Origin: Liolophura sinensis
Lineage: Eukaryota; Mollusca; Polyplacophora; Chitonida; Chitonidae
Direction of reading: 5' to 3'
Assembly: GCF_032854445.1 (NCBI RefSeq)
Contig: NW_027018164.1
Span: 1 to 64,000, forward strand
Length of the DNA: 64,000 nucleotides
The translations under genes were made by a program, and so were the position numbers. Below are positions 63,787 through 64,000 of this stretch, piece by piece; within the stretch, counting starts at the first letter, position 1, and each line of letters begins with the position of its first letter. The notes under the pieces are model-generated. The model did no database searches. It was not told where the DNA came from and saw nothing but the letters and a program-made list of their open reading frames with translations.

Positions 63787-64000
63787 CCCTTCGGTAGCCC
63801 AGACGACGTCAAATCTTTGGGCCAAGCCCATTTAACTCACCCAGCAAATGTCTTACTTCTAAGTCGAAGACAAACTCAATGTCTTTATCTACATGTAGAA
63901 AAACCACACCATTTGTATATAAAAAAAACACAAGGTACTTGATACAGTCCGCTGTAAAAAGTACAATTGAACACTGACCCACATCAATAAGGTGCCAAAA
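63787..64000 (+). repeat. Partial monomer at right edge (unit 117)
   Basis: The first 214 bp of another unit, cut only by the window limit. It carries AAT at pos 61-63, an A8 tract, TTGATACAGTCCG at pos 153-165 and GTAC at 175-178, which is the commonest type. It follows an A-tract unit (116), as unit 110 follows the A-tract unit 109. Confidence 0.95.

Larger units (their letters stand above)
1..64000. repeat. Satellite DNA array, ~550-bp monomer, 116 full units plus one partial
   Basis: The same ~550-bp sequence repeats head to tail with no interruption, and every unit is in the same orientation. Unit starts (at CCCTTCGGTAG), units 1-117: 1, 551, 1101, 1652, 2201, 2750, 3300, 3850, 4398, 4948, 5498, 6049, 6599, 7149, 7699, 8249, 8799, 9349, 9898, 10448, 10998, 11548, 12097, 12646, 13196, 13746, 14296, 14846, 15396, 15946, 16496, 17046, 17597, 18146, 18695, 19245, 19795, 20345, 20895, 21445, 21994, 22544, 23094, 23644, 24194, 24745, 25295, 25845, 26394, 26944, 27494, 28044, 28593, 29143, 29693, 30243, 30793, 31343, 31892, 32442, 32992, 33542, 34091, 34641, 35191, 35741, 36291, 36841, 37391, 37940, 38491, 39040, 39590, 40140, 40690, 41241, 41791, 42341, 42891, 43441, 43991, 44541, 45091, 45641, 46191, 46741, 47291, 47841, 48393, 48942, 49492, 50042, 50592, 51141, 51691, 52241, 52791, 53340, 53890, 54440, 54990, 55540, 56090, 56640, 57190, 57740, 58290, 58840, 59390, 59938, 60488, 61038, 61588, 62138, 62688, 63238, 63787. 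Unit length runs from 548 to 552 bp. Most pairs of units differ at only a few to about twenty sites. I infer eukaryotic constitutive heterochromatin; the chromosomal location is unknown. Confidence 0.98.

Noticed and set aside
1-64000. CRISPR array
   Set aside because: The repeat period is 550 bp with no short repeat and unique-spacer alternation, and units are near identical over their full length.
1-64000. Ribosomal DNA or rDNA intergenic spacer repeats
   Set aside because: No rRNA-like sequence is seen anywhere, and IGS subrepeats do not normally extend over 64 kb without an rRNA gene.
1-64000. A hidden non-repeat gene system between units
   Set aside because: Unit starts are spaced 548-552 bp throughout, leaving no room for any inserted sequence.

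Overview
The whole 64 kb window is one uninterrupted head-to-tail satellite DNA array. The repeat unit is about 550 bp (reference unit 550 bp, about 41% G+C). There are 116 complete units from base 1 to 63786 (mean 549.9 bp), then a partial 117th that runs off the right edge. All units lie in the same orientation. I see no gene, RNA gene, transposable element, spacer or inversion, and both ends of the window are inside the array, so the array is larger than the window. Every open frame is a short shadow of the repeat (126 codons at most). This is eukaryotic heterochromatin, most likely a centromeric, pericentromeric, knob or subtelomeric block. I do not recognise the monomer and cannot name the organism. 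Short TGGGCC and CACGTG motifs would fit a plant but do not prove it. In what follows, 'pos' means position in the 550-bp monomer counted from the CCCTTCGGTAG motif, and 'unit n' means the nth monomer.

The array has internal order. Linked diagnostic sites (for example pos 61-63 AAT/GTT/ATC, 69 A/T, 153 T/A, 159 C/A, 164 C/T, 176 T/G, 188 C/T, 218 G/A, 278 G/T, 289 G/T, 366 C/T, 380 C/G, 425 C/A, 427 T/A, 462-477) sort the monomers into types that recur in fixed order, which is higher-order repeat (HOR) structure. Left domain (units 1-43, 1-23643): 5-unit cassettes at units 15-19, 20-24 and 38-42, and a block of units 1-5 that recurs as 27-31. Central domain (units 44-66, 23644-36290): a 10-unit HOR of about 5.5 kb, itself two diverged 5-unit halves, present as two full copies and a partial third. 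Next domain (units 67-87, 36291-47840): short 3- and 4-unit duplications and several monomers with an A12-A14 tract. Then units 89-103 (48393-56639) repeat units 58-68 with four extra units inserted. The right end (units 104-117) returns to the A-tract type arrangement.

The most informative features are monomers whose front half matches one type and back half another (units 25, 37, 88, 96). They mark exact unequal-exchange junctions and allow the recent expansion history to be read in order. A cluster of singleton 1-2 bp indels in the first 4.4 kb may reflect low consensus quality near a contig end. I looked for a new gene system and did not find one; what is notable here is the nested satellite architecture.
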